Origin: Oscillospiraceae bacterium
GTDB taxonomy: Bacteria > Bacillota > Clostridia > Oscillospirales > Ruminococcaceae
DNA length: 64,000 bases
Assembly: GCA_022791315.1 (NCBI GenBank)
Contig: JAAVYW010000038.1
Coordinates: forward strand, 1-64,000
Reading direction: 5' to 3'
In this document: positions 50,080 to 58,225 of the stretch, one piece after another
How positions within the stretch are numbered: the first letter of the stretch is position 1
How the letters are laid out: each line of letters begins with the position of its first letter
Program-made: the position numbers and the translations under genes
Notes under the pieces: model-generated
What the model saw: the letters and a program-made list of their open reading frames with translations, nothing else
Databases searched by the model: none
Told to the model about the DNA's origin: nothing

Positions 50080-50844
50080 ATGGAAGAAGAGAGATGGGAT
50101 TGGCTGGGGGATGCGCCCGCCATGGAACACAGGGCCCAGGAATTTTTAAACCAATATAAAATCCTAGAAGACCTGCTGACTGCCCGCTACGCCAACCGGG
50201 ACAGGCACCACCAGAGCGTGGTGATGGCCTTTTTGAACGACGCGGCGGGGCGGCCCTACCGGGAACAGCTGAACCTGTGCCGGGAGATACGCAACCTGCT
50301 CTCCCACCGGGCGGACATTGGGGGGGAGCCGGTGATTGAGCCCTCGGAGGGGATGGTGCAGCTGCTGCAGAGCATCTGCTCCTATGTGCGGGAGCTGCCG
50401 CTGGCCCTGAGCTTTGCCACGCCCAGGGAAAAACTGCTCCATGCCACGCTGAACCAGAACCTCTTTGACGTGATGAAGCAGATGGATAAGCGGGGGTTTT
50501 CCCATGTGCCGGTGTTTGAGCGGGAGAGGCTTTACGGGGTGTTCAGCACCAGCTCCCTCTTTAGCCATATCCTCTTGAGCCGGGGGGATACCAAGCTGGA
50601 CAGGGACACCACCCTGCGGGAATTTGCCAACATTTTGCCGGTGCAGAACCACCGGCAGGAGCGGTTCCGCTTTGTGGACCGGCAGGCCACCTACTGGGAC
50701 GTGCGGGAGGAATTCGAGGCCCCGGCGGGCTCGGGGGCCAAGCGGCTGGTGGCTATTTTTATCACGGAAAACGGCGGCGCCCGCGACCCGGTGCTGGGGA
50801 TGATTACCCCCTGGGACGTGCTGGGGAAACGGCGCACCAATTAG
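50080..50844 (+). CDS. CBS-domain protein with N-terminal helical domain
   Basis: The 254-residue protein has a helical N-terminal part of about 120 residues and a C-terminal pair of CBS-like modules (M-D-K-R-G-F-S-H-V-P-V-F-E-R-E-R-L-Y-G-V-F-S and a second ending L-G-M-I-T-P-W-D-V-L). CBS pairs bind adenine nucleotides and regulate attached domains. No enzyme domain is recognisable. The gene starts 15 nt after prmC and ends 38 nt before recA. Confidence 0.8.
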   Translation: MEEERWDWLGDAPAMEHRAQEFLNQYKILEDLLTARYANRDRHHQSVVMAFLNDAAGRPYREQLNLCREIRNLLSHRADIGGEPVIEPSEGMVQLLQSICSYVRELPLALSFATPREKLLHATLNQNLFDVMKQMDKRGFSHVPVFERERLYGVFSTSSLFSHILLSRGDTKLDRDTTLREFANILPVQNHRQERFRFVDRQATYWDVREEFEAPAGSGAKRLVAIFITENGGARDPVLGMITPWDVLGKRRTN

Positions 50845-50882
50845 ATACATAGAGGCCCGAAACGGGAAAAGGAGAACGGAAC

Positions 50883-52106
50883 ATGGCAGAGAAGAAGACG
50901 GAGAAAAAGGGCGCGGAGAAGAAAAACGCAGTGGTGGATAAATCGCCCGAGGGGAAGCAGAAGGCGCTGGAAACGGCGCTGGCCCAGATTGAGAAGCAGT
51001 TTGGGAAAGGGGCGGTGATGAAGCTGGGGCAGGCCACTGCCATGAACGTGGAGGCTATCCCCACCGGCTCCATCGGGCTGGACATGGCCCTGGGTATCGG
51101 CGGGCTGCCCAGGGGGCGGATTATCGAAATCTACGGGCCCGAGAGCTCAGGCAAGACCACCGTGGCCCTGCATGTGGTGGCCCAGGCCCAGAAATTGGGG
51201 GGCGAGGCCGCCTTTATCGACGTGGAACACGCGCTGGACCCCATCTATGCCCGCGCGCTGGGGGTGAACATCGATTCGCTCTTAGTCTCCCAGCCCGACA
51301 CAGGGGAGCAGGCGCTGGAAATTACCGAGGCGCTGGTGCGCTCCAACGCCATTGACGTGATTGTGTTGGACTCGGTGGCGGCCATGGTGCCCAAGGCAGA
51401 AATCGAGGGGGAGATGGGGGACGCCCATGTGGGATTGCAAGCCAGGCTCATGTCCCAGGCGCTGCGGAAGCTCACCAGCGTCATCGGGAAGTCCAGCTGC
51501 GTGGCAATCTTCATCAACCAGCTGAGGGAGAAGGTGGGCATTTCCTACGGCAACCCGGAGGTGACGCCCGGCGGACGGGCGCTGAAATTCTACTCCTCCG
51601 TGCGGCTGGAAGTGCGCAGGGGGGAACAGCTGAAATCCGGCGCCAATATCCTGGGCAACCGCACAAAGGTGAAAATTGTGAAGAACAAGGTGGCCCCCCC
51701 TTTTAAAGAGGTGGAATTTGACATCATGTATGGGCAGGGCATCTCCTACGAGGGGGAGCTGCTGGATTTGGCCGCCAGGCTGGACATCATTACCCGCAGC
51801 GGCACCTGGTTTAGCTACGAGGGGAACCGGCTGGGGCAGGGCAGGGACAATGCCAAGAACTACCTGAAGGAAAACCCGGAGTTTGCCCAGGAGATTGACA
51901 AAAAGGTGCGGGAGAACGCCGACTGCCTCTCCTTTACCAAGGGGAACAAGGGGGATAAGCCCGCCCGCAAGGACGGGGAGGAACCCGAGGACGGCGGCGA
52001 GGAGGAGTTCCAGGAGATGGAGGACGGGATGCCCGCCCCGCCGGAGCCGCCCAAGTCCAAGTCGGTGCAGATTGACATCGAAGTGGACGACGACGTGGAA
52101 GAATAG
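50883..52106 (+). CDS. recA: Recombinase RecA
   Basis: A 407-residue RecA. Walker A is G-P-E-S-S-G-K-T-T near residue 84, followed by [32 protein letters not shown] and [21 protein letters not shown]. It is longer than the usual 350 residues, with a Lys-rich 25-residue N-terminal extension and an acidic C-terminal tail of about 70 residues that ends D-V-E-E. It drives homologous recombination and SOS induction. recX follows 8 nt later. No LexA box was recognised upstream. Confidence 0.97.
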   Translation: MAEKKTEKKGAEKKNAVVDKSPEGKQKALETALAQIEKQFGKGAVMKLGQATAMNVEAIPTGSIGLDMALGIGGLPRGRIIEIYGPESSGKTTVALHVVAQAQKLGGEAAFIDVEHALDPIYARALGVNIDSLLVSQPDTGEQALEITEALVRSNAIDVIVLDSVAAMVPKAEIEGEMGDAHVGLQARLMSQALRKLTSVIGKSSCVAIFINQLREKVGISYGNPEVTPGGRALKFYSSVRLEVRRGEQLKSGANILGNRTKVKIVKNKVAPPFKEVEFDIMYGQGISYEGELLDLAARLDIITRSGTWFSYEGNRLGQGRDNAKNYLKENPEFAQEIDKKVRENADCLSFTKGNKGDKPARKDGEEPEDGGEEEFQEMEDGMPAPPEPPKSKSVQIDIEVDDDVEE

Positions 52107-52114
52107 GAGCGGGC

Positions 52115-52750
52115 ATGGTTATCACAGAGCTAAAGGAGGGGAAACGCAACCCCTCCCATATCCACGTGAGCGTGGACGGGGAGTACGCCTTTACCACCTC
52201 CATTGACTTGGTGGCCCGCTACCACCTGAAAGAGGGGGCGGCCCTGACCGGGGAACAGATGCAGGAGCTGCTGGGAGAGGCCCTCTTGGGACAGGCCAAG
52301 GAGCGGGCGCTCTCCCTGCTCTCCTACCGGGCCTATTCCAGGCGGGAGCTGGTGAAAAAGCTGCGGGAACGGGTGCCGGAGGAGACCGCAGAGGCCGCCG
52401 CCGACCGGATGGAGGAGCTGGGCTACCTGGACGACGCGGATTACGCCGCCCGGTATGCCAGCGACCTGTATCACCTGAAACGGAAGAGCCTCTCCCATAT
52501 CCGGCAGGCGCTGCGGCTGCGGGGGATTGACAGCGAAATTATGGAGCAGGTGCTGGAGCCCTATGAGGAAGAGGACGAACAGGGGCAAATCCTGCGGGTC
52601 ATCGAGAAAAAGTACCGGCGCAGGCTGGAAGAGGACTGGGAGAAAAACCGGCCCAAGGTGGTGGCGGCGCTGATGCGGCTGGGATTTTCCTACGGCGACA
52701 TCAAACAGGCGCTGGAGGAATACGGGGAGGACGAGGATGACGGTTTTTGA
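52115..52750 (+). CDS. recX: Regulatory protein RecX
   Basis: This 211-residue helical protein binds and restrains RecA filaments. It has the RecX repeats L-L-S-Y-R-A-Y-S-R-R-E-L-V-K-K-L, L-G-Y-L-D-D-A-D-Y-A-A-R-Y-A and R-L-G-F-S-Y-G-D-I-K-Q-A-L. It directly follows recA, as in most bacteria. A degraded gene starts within its last codons. Confidence 0.94.
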   Translation: MVITELKEGKRNPSHIHVSVDGEYAFTTSIDLVARYHLKEGAALTGEQMQELLGEALLGQAKERALSLLSYRAYSRRELVKKLRERVPEETAEAAADRMEELGYLDDADYAARYASDLYHLKRKSLSHIRQALRLRGIDSEIMEQVLEPYEEEDEQGQILRVIEKKYRRRLEEDWEKNRPKVVAALMRLGFSYGDIKQALEEYGEDEDDGF

Positions 52751-53012
52751 GGAAGTGAGGGCCTGGATGCACCGCAACGCCAGGGAGGTGGAGCTGCTGG
52801 CCCGGTGGGGGAATACGTGAAGCGGCCCTCCTTTGTGCTGACTTTTTTGGACGGGACGCTCTATAGGGAGCCAGGGGGCGTGTGGCCCATCAGCTGGAAA
52901 ATGGTACGGGATGGAACAGTATGGCCGGGAATTTGCCCTGAGCGAGAACTGGTGGAAGGGCATGGTGGCCATTGAGAAGATGATGTTTTTGAACAAATTT
53001 GGAAGGGTATAG
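52737..53012 (+). pseudogene. Remnant of an alpha-toroid-like hypothetical gene
   Basis: ATG at 52737 overlaps the recX end and gives T-V-F-E-E-V-R-A-W-M-H-R-N-A-R-E-V-E-L before a stop. A middle piece reads E-Y-V-K-R-P-S-F-V-L-T-F-L-D-G-T-L-Y, and the last piece E-Q-Y-G-R-E-F-A-L-S-E-N-W-W-K-G-M-V-A-I-E-K-M-M-F. The N-terminal Y/W-x-x-R-N-A-R-x-x-E/D-L pattern recalls a family of clostridial proteins with a prenyltransferase-like toroid fold. Most of the gene is deleted. Confidence 0.55.
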
Positions 53013-53085
53013 GGGAGAAAGGCTGAAAATAGATTTCCGGCCTTAGCCTTTTGTGGCTTTCGCCGCCGGAACGGCTGCGATTTTG

Positions 53086-53156
53086 CTGCGCAAAACCACC
53101 CCCAAAGGGGGAGAGAGGAAGCCTTCACGAGGGTGAAGGCTATGGTCATAATGATG
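53086..53156 (+). repeat. 71-bp structured repeat, copy 2
   Basis: Second copy of the element at 18671 and 58155. The stem is GCCTTCAC (53121-53128) / GTGAAGGC (53133-53140) with a GAGG loop: relative to copy 1 the T-A and G-C pairs are replaced by other pairs, so pairing is kept. The C-run/G-run hairpin is CCCCCAAAGGGGG. It ends ATGGTCATAATGATG, with the rimO start as last codon. About 70 bp upstream is an AGGCTGAAAAT/ATTTCCGGCCT-like dyad also related to copy 3. Confidence 0.85.
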
Positions 53157-54494
53157 ACGTTGCGAGTGGGAATGGTGTCGCTGGGGTGCCCGAAAAACCA
53201 GGTGGATGCGGAGATGATTCTGGCGCAGTTTGCCGAAGCGGGCTATGAGATTACAGGGGATGCAGGGCTGGCGGATATTGTGATTGTCAACACCTGCGGG
53301 TTTATTGAGGACGCGAAGACAGAGTCCATCGAAAATATCCTGGAATTCTGCACGTTGAAGGCGGAGGGGAGAATCAAGCGGGTGGTTGTCACCGGCTGCC
53401 TGGCGGAGCGCTACCGGGACGAGGTGGCAAAGGAAATCCCGGAGGCAGACGTGATTGCGGGCATTGGCTGCAATCACCAGCTGGTGGCGCTGGTGGAGGA
53501 ATCGCTGGAGAAGGAGGGGCAGCTGTGCCGGTATGGTGCCAAGGAGGCCCTGCCCCTGAGCGGCAACCGGGTGCTGACGACGCTGCCCTTTTTTGCCTAT
53601 GTGAAAATTGCCGAGGGGTGCGACAACTGCTGCTCCTACTGCGCTATCCCGGCCATCCGGGGGAGATACCGCAGCAGGGCCAAGGAGGAAATCCTGGAAG
53701 AGGCGGAGAAGCTGGCAAAGGGCGGGGTGACAGAACTGGTGCTGGTGGCCCAGGACACCACCCGGTATGGGGAAGACCTCTATGAGAACTACCGGCTGGC
53801 CGACCTGTTGGAGGAGCTGGCAAAAATCCCGGGGCTGCACTGGATTCGCACCCTCTACAACTACCCGGAGCGGATAACGGACAAGTTGATTGACACGGTG
53901 GCGGCCCATGAGAATTTGGTGCCCTACTTTGATATCCCCATCCAGCACTGCTGCGACGAAATCCTCGCGCGGATGAACCGGCGAGGGGATAGGGCGATGA
54001 TTGAGGATGTGGTGAAGCGCATCCGGGCAAAAATCCCCCACGCCACCCTGCGCACAACTCTGATTGCTGGGTTCCCCGGGGAGACCAAGGGGCAGTTTGG
54101 GGAGCTGGCCCGGTTTGTGCAGGAGATGAAGTTTGACCGGCTGGGGTGCTTTGCCTACTCGCCGGAGGAGGGCACCCCCGCGGCGGAGCTGCCTGGGCAG
54201 GTGCCTGACGAGGAGAAGCGGCGGCGGGCCGACATCATTATGGACGAGCAGATGACAGTGCTGGAACGCAAACAGCAGAAGCTCGTCGGGAAGACGCTGG
54301 AAGTGGTGGTGGAGGGGTATGACCGCTATGCGGAGTGCTTCTTTGGCCGCAGCGCGATGGACGCCCCGGACATTGACACCAAGGTGTTCTTTGACGCGCC
54401 GAAGGGGATGCAGATGAAGCTGGGGAGCTATGTGAAGGTGAAGATGAACGAAGTGGTGGAGGGCGACCTGATGGGGGAACTGGCGGAGGAATAG
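53154..54494 (+). CDS. rimO: Ribosomal protein S12 methylthiotransferase
   Basis: A 446-residue radical-SAM enzyme. The N-terminal MTTase domain has V-S-L-G-C-P-K-N-Q-V-D-A-E and V-N-T-C-G-F-I and V-T-G-C-L-A cluster cysteines. The radical-SAM motif is C-D-N-C-C-S-Y-C near residue 155. A C-terminal TRAM domain is present. The V-S-L-G-C-P-K-N start favours RimO over MiaB. It methylthiolates Asp of ribosomal protein S12. The natural start at 53154 lies at the end of repeat copy 2; upstream in-frame ATGs at 53142 and 53151 are also inside the repeat. Confidence 0.95.
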   Translation: MTLRVGMVSLGCPKNQVDAEMILAQFAEAGYEITGDAGLADIVIVNTCGFIEDAKTESIENILEFCTLKAEGRIKRVVVTGCLAERYRDEVAKEIPEADVIAGIGCNHQLVALVEESLEKEGQLCRYGAKEALPLSGNRVLTTLPFFAYVKIAEGCDNCCSYCAIPAIRGRYRSRAKEEILEEAEKLAKGGVTELVLVAQDTTRYGEDLYENYRLADLLEELAKIPGLHWIRTLYNYPERITDKLIDTVAAHENLVPYFDIPIQHCCDEILARMNRRGDRAMIEDVVKRIRAKIPHATLRTTLIAGFPGETKGQFGELARFVQEMKFDRLGCFAYSPEEGTPAAELPGQVPDEEKRRRADIIMDEQMTVLERKQQKLVGKTLEVVVEGYDRYAECFFGRSAMDAPDIDTKVFFDAPKGMQMKLGSYVKVKMNEVVEGDLMGELAEE

Positions 54495-54538
54495 CCGGGG
54501 AATGCCCAGGAGACCGACTGACAGAGAGGAGCATGACG

Positions 54539-55111
54539 ATGAACCTGCCCAATAAGCTGACAATGCTGCGCATTTTCCTGATTCCGGTGTTTTTGGTGTT
54601 TTTCCTGGTGGAGGGGATACCAGGGCACTACCTATGGGCGCTTTTTGTGTTCCTGCTGGCCTCTTTTACCGACCTGCTGGACGGGAAGATTGCCCGCAGC
54701 CGGGGGCTGGTGACGGATTTTGGCAAGCTGATGGACCCGCTGGCCGACAAGCTGCTGGTGATGGCGGCCATGGTGTCCCTGATGAAAACCGGGCTGGCGC
54801 CGGGGCTGGTGGTGATTGTGATTTTGGCCCGGGAATTCATGGTGACTTCCCTGCGGCTGATTGCCGCGGGGCAGGGGACGGTGCTGGCGGCGGACATCTG
54901 GGGCAAGTGCAAAACTGTGAGCCAGATGGTGTGGCTCTCCTATGACCTGCTGCTGCTCTCGGTGAGTACGCTGCCCGGCCTCTCGGACGCGGCGGCGGTG
55001 ATGCTGGTGGCCCTGCACTATGTGCTGCTGGGGATTGTGGTGGTGCTGACGGTGGTTTCCGGGGTAAACTACATGGTGAAGAACCGGAAGGTGTTTTGGG
55101 AATCGAAATAG
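54539..55111 (+). CDS. pgsA: CDP-diacylglycerol-glycerol-3-phosphate 3-phosphatidyltransferase
   Basis: The 190-residue membrane enzyme has the CDP-alcohol transferase motif D-G-x2-A-R-x8-G-x3-D-x3-D, seen as D-G-K-I-A-R ... F-G-K-L-M-D-P-L-A-D. Five to six membrane helices are present. It makes phosphatidylglycerophosphate for phosphatidylglycerol. The start at 54539 (M-N-L-P-N-K-L-T) has AGGAG 7 nt upstream; ATG at 54533 is too close. It follows rimO by 44 nt, a common firmicute order. Confidence 0.94.
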   Translation: MNLPNKLTMLRIFLIPVFLVFFLVEGIPGHYLWALFVFLLASFTDLLDGKIARSRGLVTDFGKLMDPLADKLLVMAAMVSLMKTGLAPGLVVIVILAREFMVTSLRLIAAGQGTVLAADIWGKCKTVSQMVWLSYDLLLLSVSTLPGLSDAAAVMLVALHYVLLGIVVVLTVVSGVNYMVKNRKVFWESK

Positions 55112-55120
55112 GGGGACAAG

Positions 55121-55531
55121 ATGGAGATAACCTATCAAACGAGAAAAGATTTGCCCTGCGACAAGCTGTATAAGCTGTTCTTAGCTGTAGGCTGGGCGGA
55201 GGGGAAGGACACGACCCCGGAAATGCTTGCGAATTTTAATGTGGGCTTTGTAAATGCCGCCTTTGCCTTTTCCGCCTGGGACGGGGAAAAGCTGGTGGGG
55301 TGCGTGCGGGCCTTGAGCGATTTGCACTTCCGCTCTGTGATTTATGATTTGGCGGTACTGCCGGAATACCAGGGGCAGGGGATTGGGCAGGAGCTGGTGC
55401 GGCGGTGCCGGGAGGCCTGCCCGGGCTCGGAATGGCTGGTGCAGACAGACGCGGCAAAGGGGTTTTATGAGAAAATCGGGTTTCGGGAAAACGGGGATTA
55501 TTTTCTCACGATTCCCGGCAGGTGGTGTTAG
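55121..55531 (+). CDS. GNAT-family N-acetyltransferase
   Basis: The 136-residue single-domain GNAT has the acetyl-CoA loop Y-Q-G-Q-G-I-G-Q-E-L-V preceded by V-I-Y-D-L-A-V-L-P-E, and a C-terminal G-F-Y-E-K-I-G-F. It begins 9 nt after pgsA and may be co-transcribed. The substrate is unknown. Confidence 0.88.
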   Translation: MEITYQTRKDLPCDKLYKLFLAVGWAEGKDTTPEMLANFNVGFVNAAFAFSAWDGEKLVGCVRALSDLHFRSVIYDLAVLPEYQGQGIGQELVRRCREACPGSEWLVQTDAAKGFYEKIGFRENGDYFLTIPGRWC

Positions 55532-55535
55532 GCCA

Positions 55536-55565
55536 TTGACAAACTGGCCTGTTTTATGGTATGGT
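55536..55565 (+). promoter_or_regulatory. Promoter of the T-box-cysE-cysS operon
   Basis: TTGACA (55536-55541) and TATGGT (55560-55565) have an 18-bp spacer, about 70 nt before the base of T-box stem I. Confidence 0.6.
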
Positions 55566-55630
55566 GATACTGCAAAAGGGGAGGAACCTTTGGGAGCCTT
55601 TCTGCATAACCTGACACATCAGACCAAATG

Positions 55631-55895
55631 CGGCTGATGCGGGAGAAGTACCGGGGGAACCGGCGCAGGACAGAGAGCGCGGCAAGGGCTGAGAGCGGCG
55701 CGGGCGCAGGAATCCGGGAAATGCACCCGCAGAGCAGACCGTGCAAACGGGGGCTAACCCCTCAGTAGTGCGGTACGGCTTAACCCCACGTTACCGGGGT
55801 TATTTGTTGGAGCGACAAATCAGAGTGGAACCGCGGCAGGAATTTGGCCGCCTCTGTGTCCTGGGGATTTCCCTGGGATAGAGAGGCGGCTTTTT
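55631..55895 (+). promoter_or_regulatory. T-box riboswitch, cysteine-specific
   Basis: Stem I base pairs TGCGGG (55638-55643) with CCCGCA (55726-55731), and GAGAAGTA follows the left strand, as in T-boxes. In the specifier bulge TGC (55722-55724) is followed by A, a cysteine codon. The T-box sequence AGAGTGGAACCGCGG (55822-55836) contains the invariant TGGAACC. The terminator follows at 55847-55895. Uncharged tRNA-Cys should stabilise the antiterminator and switch on cysE and cysS, which fits both products. Confidence 0.92.
55847..55895 (+). terminator. T-box regulated terminator
   Basis: GCCGCCTCT (55847-55855) pairs with AGAGGCGGC (55882-55890), followed by TTTTT. The left arm lies just after the T-box sequence, with which it must compete. 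Confidence 0.85.
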
Positions 55896-55934
55896 GATTC
55901 TCCACGGATTCCCCACGCAGGGAGGTTTTACCAT

Positions 55935-56573
55935 ATGAATACACTTTGGCAGGACTTGAAGAGCATCAAGCAGCGGGACCCGGCGGCCCGGAATGCGCTG
56001 GAAATCATCTTCCTCTACTCCGGGTTTCACGCGCTGGTGTTTTACCGCGTTTCCCATGGGCTTTACAGGGCCCACCTGTTTTTCCTGGCCCGGCTGGTTT
56101 CCCAGCTGGGGCGGTTTTTCACCGGGGTGGAAATCCATCCCGGCGCCACCATTGGCAAGGGGCTCTTTATCGACCACGGCTCCGGCGTGGTGATTGGGGA
56201 GACAGCGGTGGTGGGGGACTACTGCACCCTCTACCAGGGTGTGACCCTGGGGGGCACCGGCAAGGACAAGGGCAAGCGCCACCCCACCCTGGGAGACAAC
56301 GTGCTGGTGGGGGCCGGGGCCAAGGTGCTGGGCCCCTTTACCGTGGGGAGCAACAGCAAGATTGCCGCCGGGGCTGTGGTGCTGAACGAGGTGCCGCCGG
56401 ACTGCACCGCCGTGGGCGTGCCCGCCCGGGTGGTGAAGCGGAACGGGGTGAAGCAGGAGGTGCTGGACCAGGTACACATGCCTGACCCGGTGTCCCAGGA
56501 GCTGTGTAAACTGCTGTACCGGATTGAGCAGCTGGAAAAGCAGTTGGAGGAACAGGCTGGCGGACACTCTTGA
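55935..56573 (+). CDS. cysE: Serine O-acetyltransferase
   Basis: This 212-residue left-handed beta-helix acetyltransferase has a helical N terminus (L-W-Q-D-L-K-S-I-K-Q-R-D-P-A-A) and hexapeptide repeats from I-H-P-G-A-T-I-G-K-G-L-F-I-D-H-G-S-G-V-V-I onward. The catalytic H-P-G and D-H-G-S-G motifs are present. It forms O-acetylserine, the first step of cysteine synthesis. The Cys T-box directly upstream and cysS downstream support the call. AGGGAGG precedes the start. Confidence 0.95.
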   Translation: MNTLWQDLKSIKQRDPAARNALEIIFLYSGFHALVFYRVSHGLYRAHLFFLARLVSQLGRFFTGVEIHPGATIGKGLFIDHGSGVVIGETAVVGDYCTLYQGVTLGGTGKDKGKRHPTLGDNVLVGAGAKVLGPFTVGSNSKIAAGAVVLNEVPPDCTAVGVPARVVKRNGVKQEVLDQVHMPDPVSQELCKLLYRIEQLEKQLEEQAGGHS

Positions 56574-56688
56574 ACTATTGGCGTGAGGGCAGGCAGCGCC
56601 GGAGCCCCCTTCTCCCAAAAGACGGAGCCAAGCCGATGAAATTTGCCCCAAAGGCGGGGAACCTATAGAGAAAAAAGGAGAGATGACG

Positions 56689-58116
56689 ATGAAATTATAC
56701 AACACTTTGACACGGAAAAAGGAAGAGCTGCGCACCCATGTGCCGGGAAAGCTCACCATGTATACCTGCGGGCCCACGGTGTACCACTTTGCCCATATCG
56801 GCAACCTGCGCAGCTATATCATGGAGGACGTGCTGGAAAAATACCTGCGGTATGAGGGGCTGGATGTGACAAGGGCCATGAATATCACCGACGTTGGCCA
56901 TCTCTCCAGCGATGCGGATACGGGCGAGGACAAGATGCTGAAAGGGGCCAGGCGGGAACACAAGACGGTGATGGAGATTGCCAAGCGCTACACCGACGCC
57001 TTTTTTGACGACTGCCGCAAGCTCAACATCAAGCGGCCGGAAATCGTGGAGCCTGCCACCGGCTGCATTCAGAACTATATCCACATGATTGAGGTGCTGT
57101 TAAACAAGGGCTACGCCTACGAGGCGGGGGGGAACATTTACTTTGACACCGGGAAGCTGGAGAAGTACTATGTCTTCCACGACCACCGGGAGGAGGACCT
57201 GGCCGTGGGCGTGCGGGAAGGGGTGGAAGAGGACGAAAACAAGCGGAACCGGGCGGATTTTGTCCTCTGGTTTACCAAGAGCAAGTTTGAGGACCAGGAG
57301 CTGAAATGGGAGAGCCCCTGGGGGTTGGGGTATCCGGGCTGGCATATTGAATGCAGCGCCATCAGCGTGAGGTACCTGGGGGAATACCTGGATTTGCACT
57401 GCGGCGGGATTGACAACGCCTTCCCCCACCACACCAACGAGATTGCCCAGTCGGAGGCCTATTTGGGGCATCCCTGGTGCGGGCACTGGTTCCATGTGCA
57501 CCACCTGAACACCGGGGACGGGAAGATGAGCAAGTCCAAAGGGGAATTCCTCACGGTGTCTTTCTTGGAGGAAAAGGGGTATGACCCGCTGGTGTACCGG
57601 TTCTTCTGCCTGCAATCCCACTACCGGAAAAACCTGGTGTTTACCTTTGAAAACCTGGACAACGCGGCGGCGGCCTACGGGAAGCTGGCGGCGCGGATTG
57701 GGGGCCTCTCCAAGGAGGACGCGCCTTTGGATGAGGAGGCGGCTGCGGCGCTGCGGCAGCGGTTCCTGGAAGCCATGGGCAACGACCTGAACACCGCCAT
57801 GGGAATCACCCTGCTCTACGACGTGCTGAAGGCGAATACCAACGACGCCACTAAGCGGGCCATGCTGGCGGAATTTGACGGGGTGCTCTCCCTGGGGCTG
57901 CTGGAGGCGGCGGAGAAGGCCGGGAAAGCGCAGGAAGAGGATGCGGCGGCGCTGGAGGGGGACGGGGAAATCCTGGCCCTGATTGAGGAGCGGCAACAGG
58001 CCCGAAAGGCCAAGGACTTTGCCCGGGCGGACGCCATCCGGGATAGGCTGGCTGCCATGGGGGTTGTGCTGAAGGACACGCCTGCGGGAGTGACCTTTAC
58101 GCGGGAGAAGAAATAG
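56689..58116 (+). CDS. cysS: Cysteinyl-tRNA synthetase
   Basis: A 475-residue class I synthetase. The zinc Cys is in M-Y-T-C-G-P-T-V-Y, the HIGH-equivalent is H-I-G-N, W-H-I-E-C-S-A follows, and the KMSKS motif is K-M-S-K-S-K-G-E. It charges tRNA-Cys, the same tRNA that the upstream T-box should sense. The start at 56689 (M-K-L-Y-N-T-L-T) has GGAG 8 nt upstream; ATG at 56683 is too near. It lies 115 nt after cysE without an obvious terminator between. Confidence 0.96.
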   Translation: MKLYNTLTRKKEELRTHVPGKLTMYTCGPTVYHFAHIGNLRSYIMEDVLEKYLRYEGLDVTRAMNITDVGHLSSDADTGEDKMLKGARREHKTVMEIAKRYTDAFFDDCRKLNIKRPEIVEPATGCIQNYIHMIEVLLNKGYAYEAGGNIYFDTGKLEKYYVFHDHREEDLAVGVREGVEEDENKRNRADFVLWFTKSKFEDQELKWESPWGLGYPGWHIECSAISVRYLGEYLDLHCGGIDNAFPHHTNEIAQSEAYLGHPWCGHWFHVHHLNTGDGKMSKSKGEFLTVSFLEEKGYDPLVYRFFCLQSHYRKNLVFTFENLDNAAAAYGKLAARIGGLSKEDAPLDEEAAAALRQRFLEAMGNDLNTAMGITLLYDVLKANTNDATKRAMLAEFDGVLSLGLLEAAEKAGKAQEEDAAALEGDGEILALIEERQQARKAKDFARADAIRDRLAAMGVVLKDTPAGVTFTREKK

Positions 58117-58154
58117 GGGGAAAGGTTGAAAATTTATTTTCAACCTGCCTTTTG

Positions 58155-58225
58155 CTACGAAAAACCACCCCCAAAAGGGGAGAGAGGAAGCCTTCGCGAG
58201 GGCGGAGGCTATGGGAATAACCATG
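58155..58225 (+). repeat. 71-bp structured repeat, copy 3
   Basis: Third copy of the element at 18671 and 53086. The stem is GCCTTCGC (58190-58197) / GCGGAGGC (58202-58209) with a GAGG loop and one T-G wobble. It ends ATGGGAATAACCATG, the last codon being the DUF5714 start. Just upstream AGGTTGAAAA / TTTTCAACCT (about 58123-58146) forms a perfect 10-bp hairpin, related to a weaker dyad before copy 2. Confidence 0.85.
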
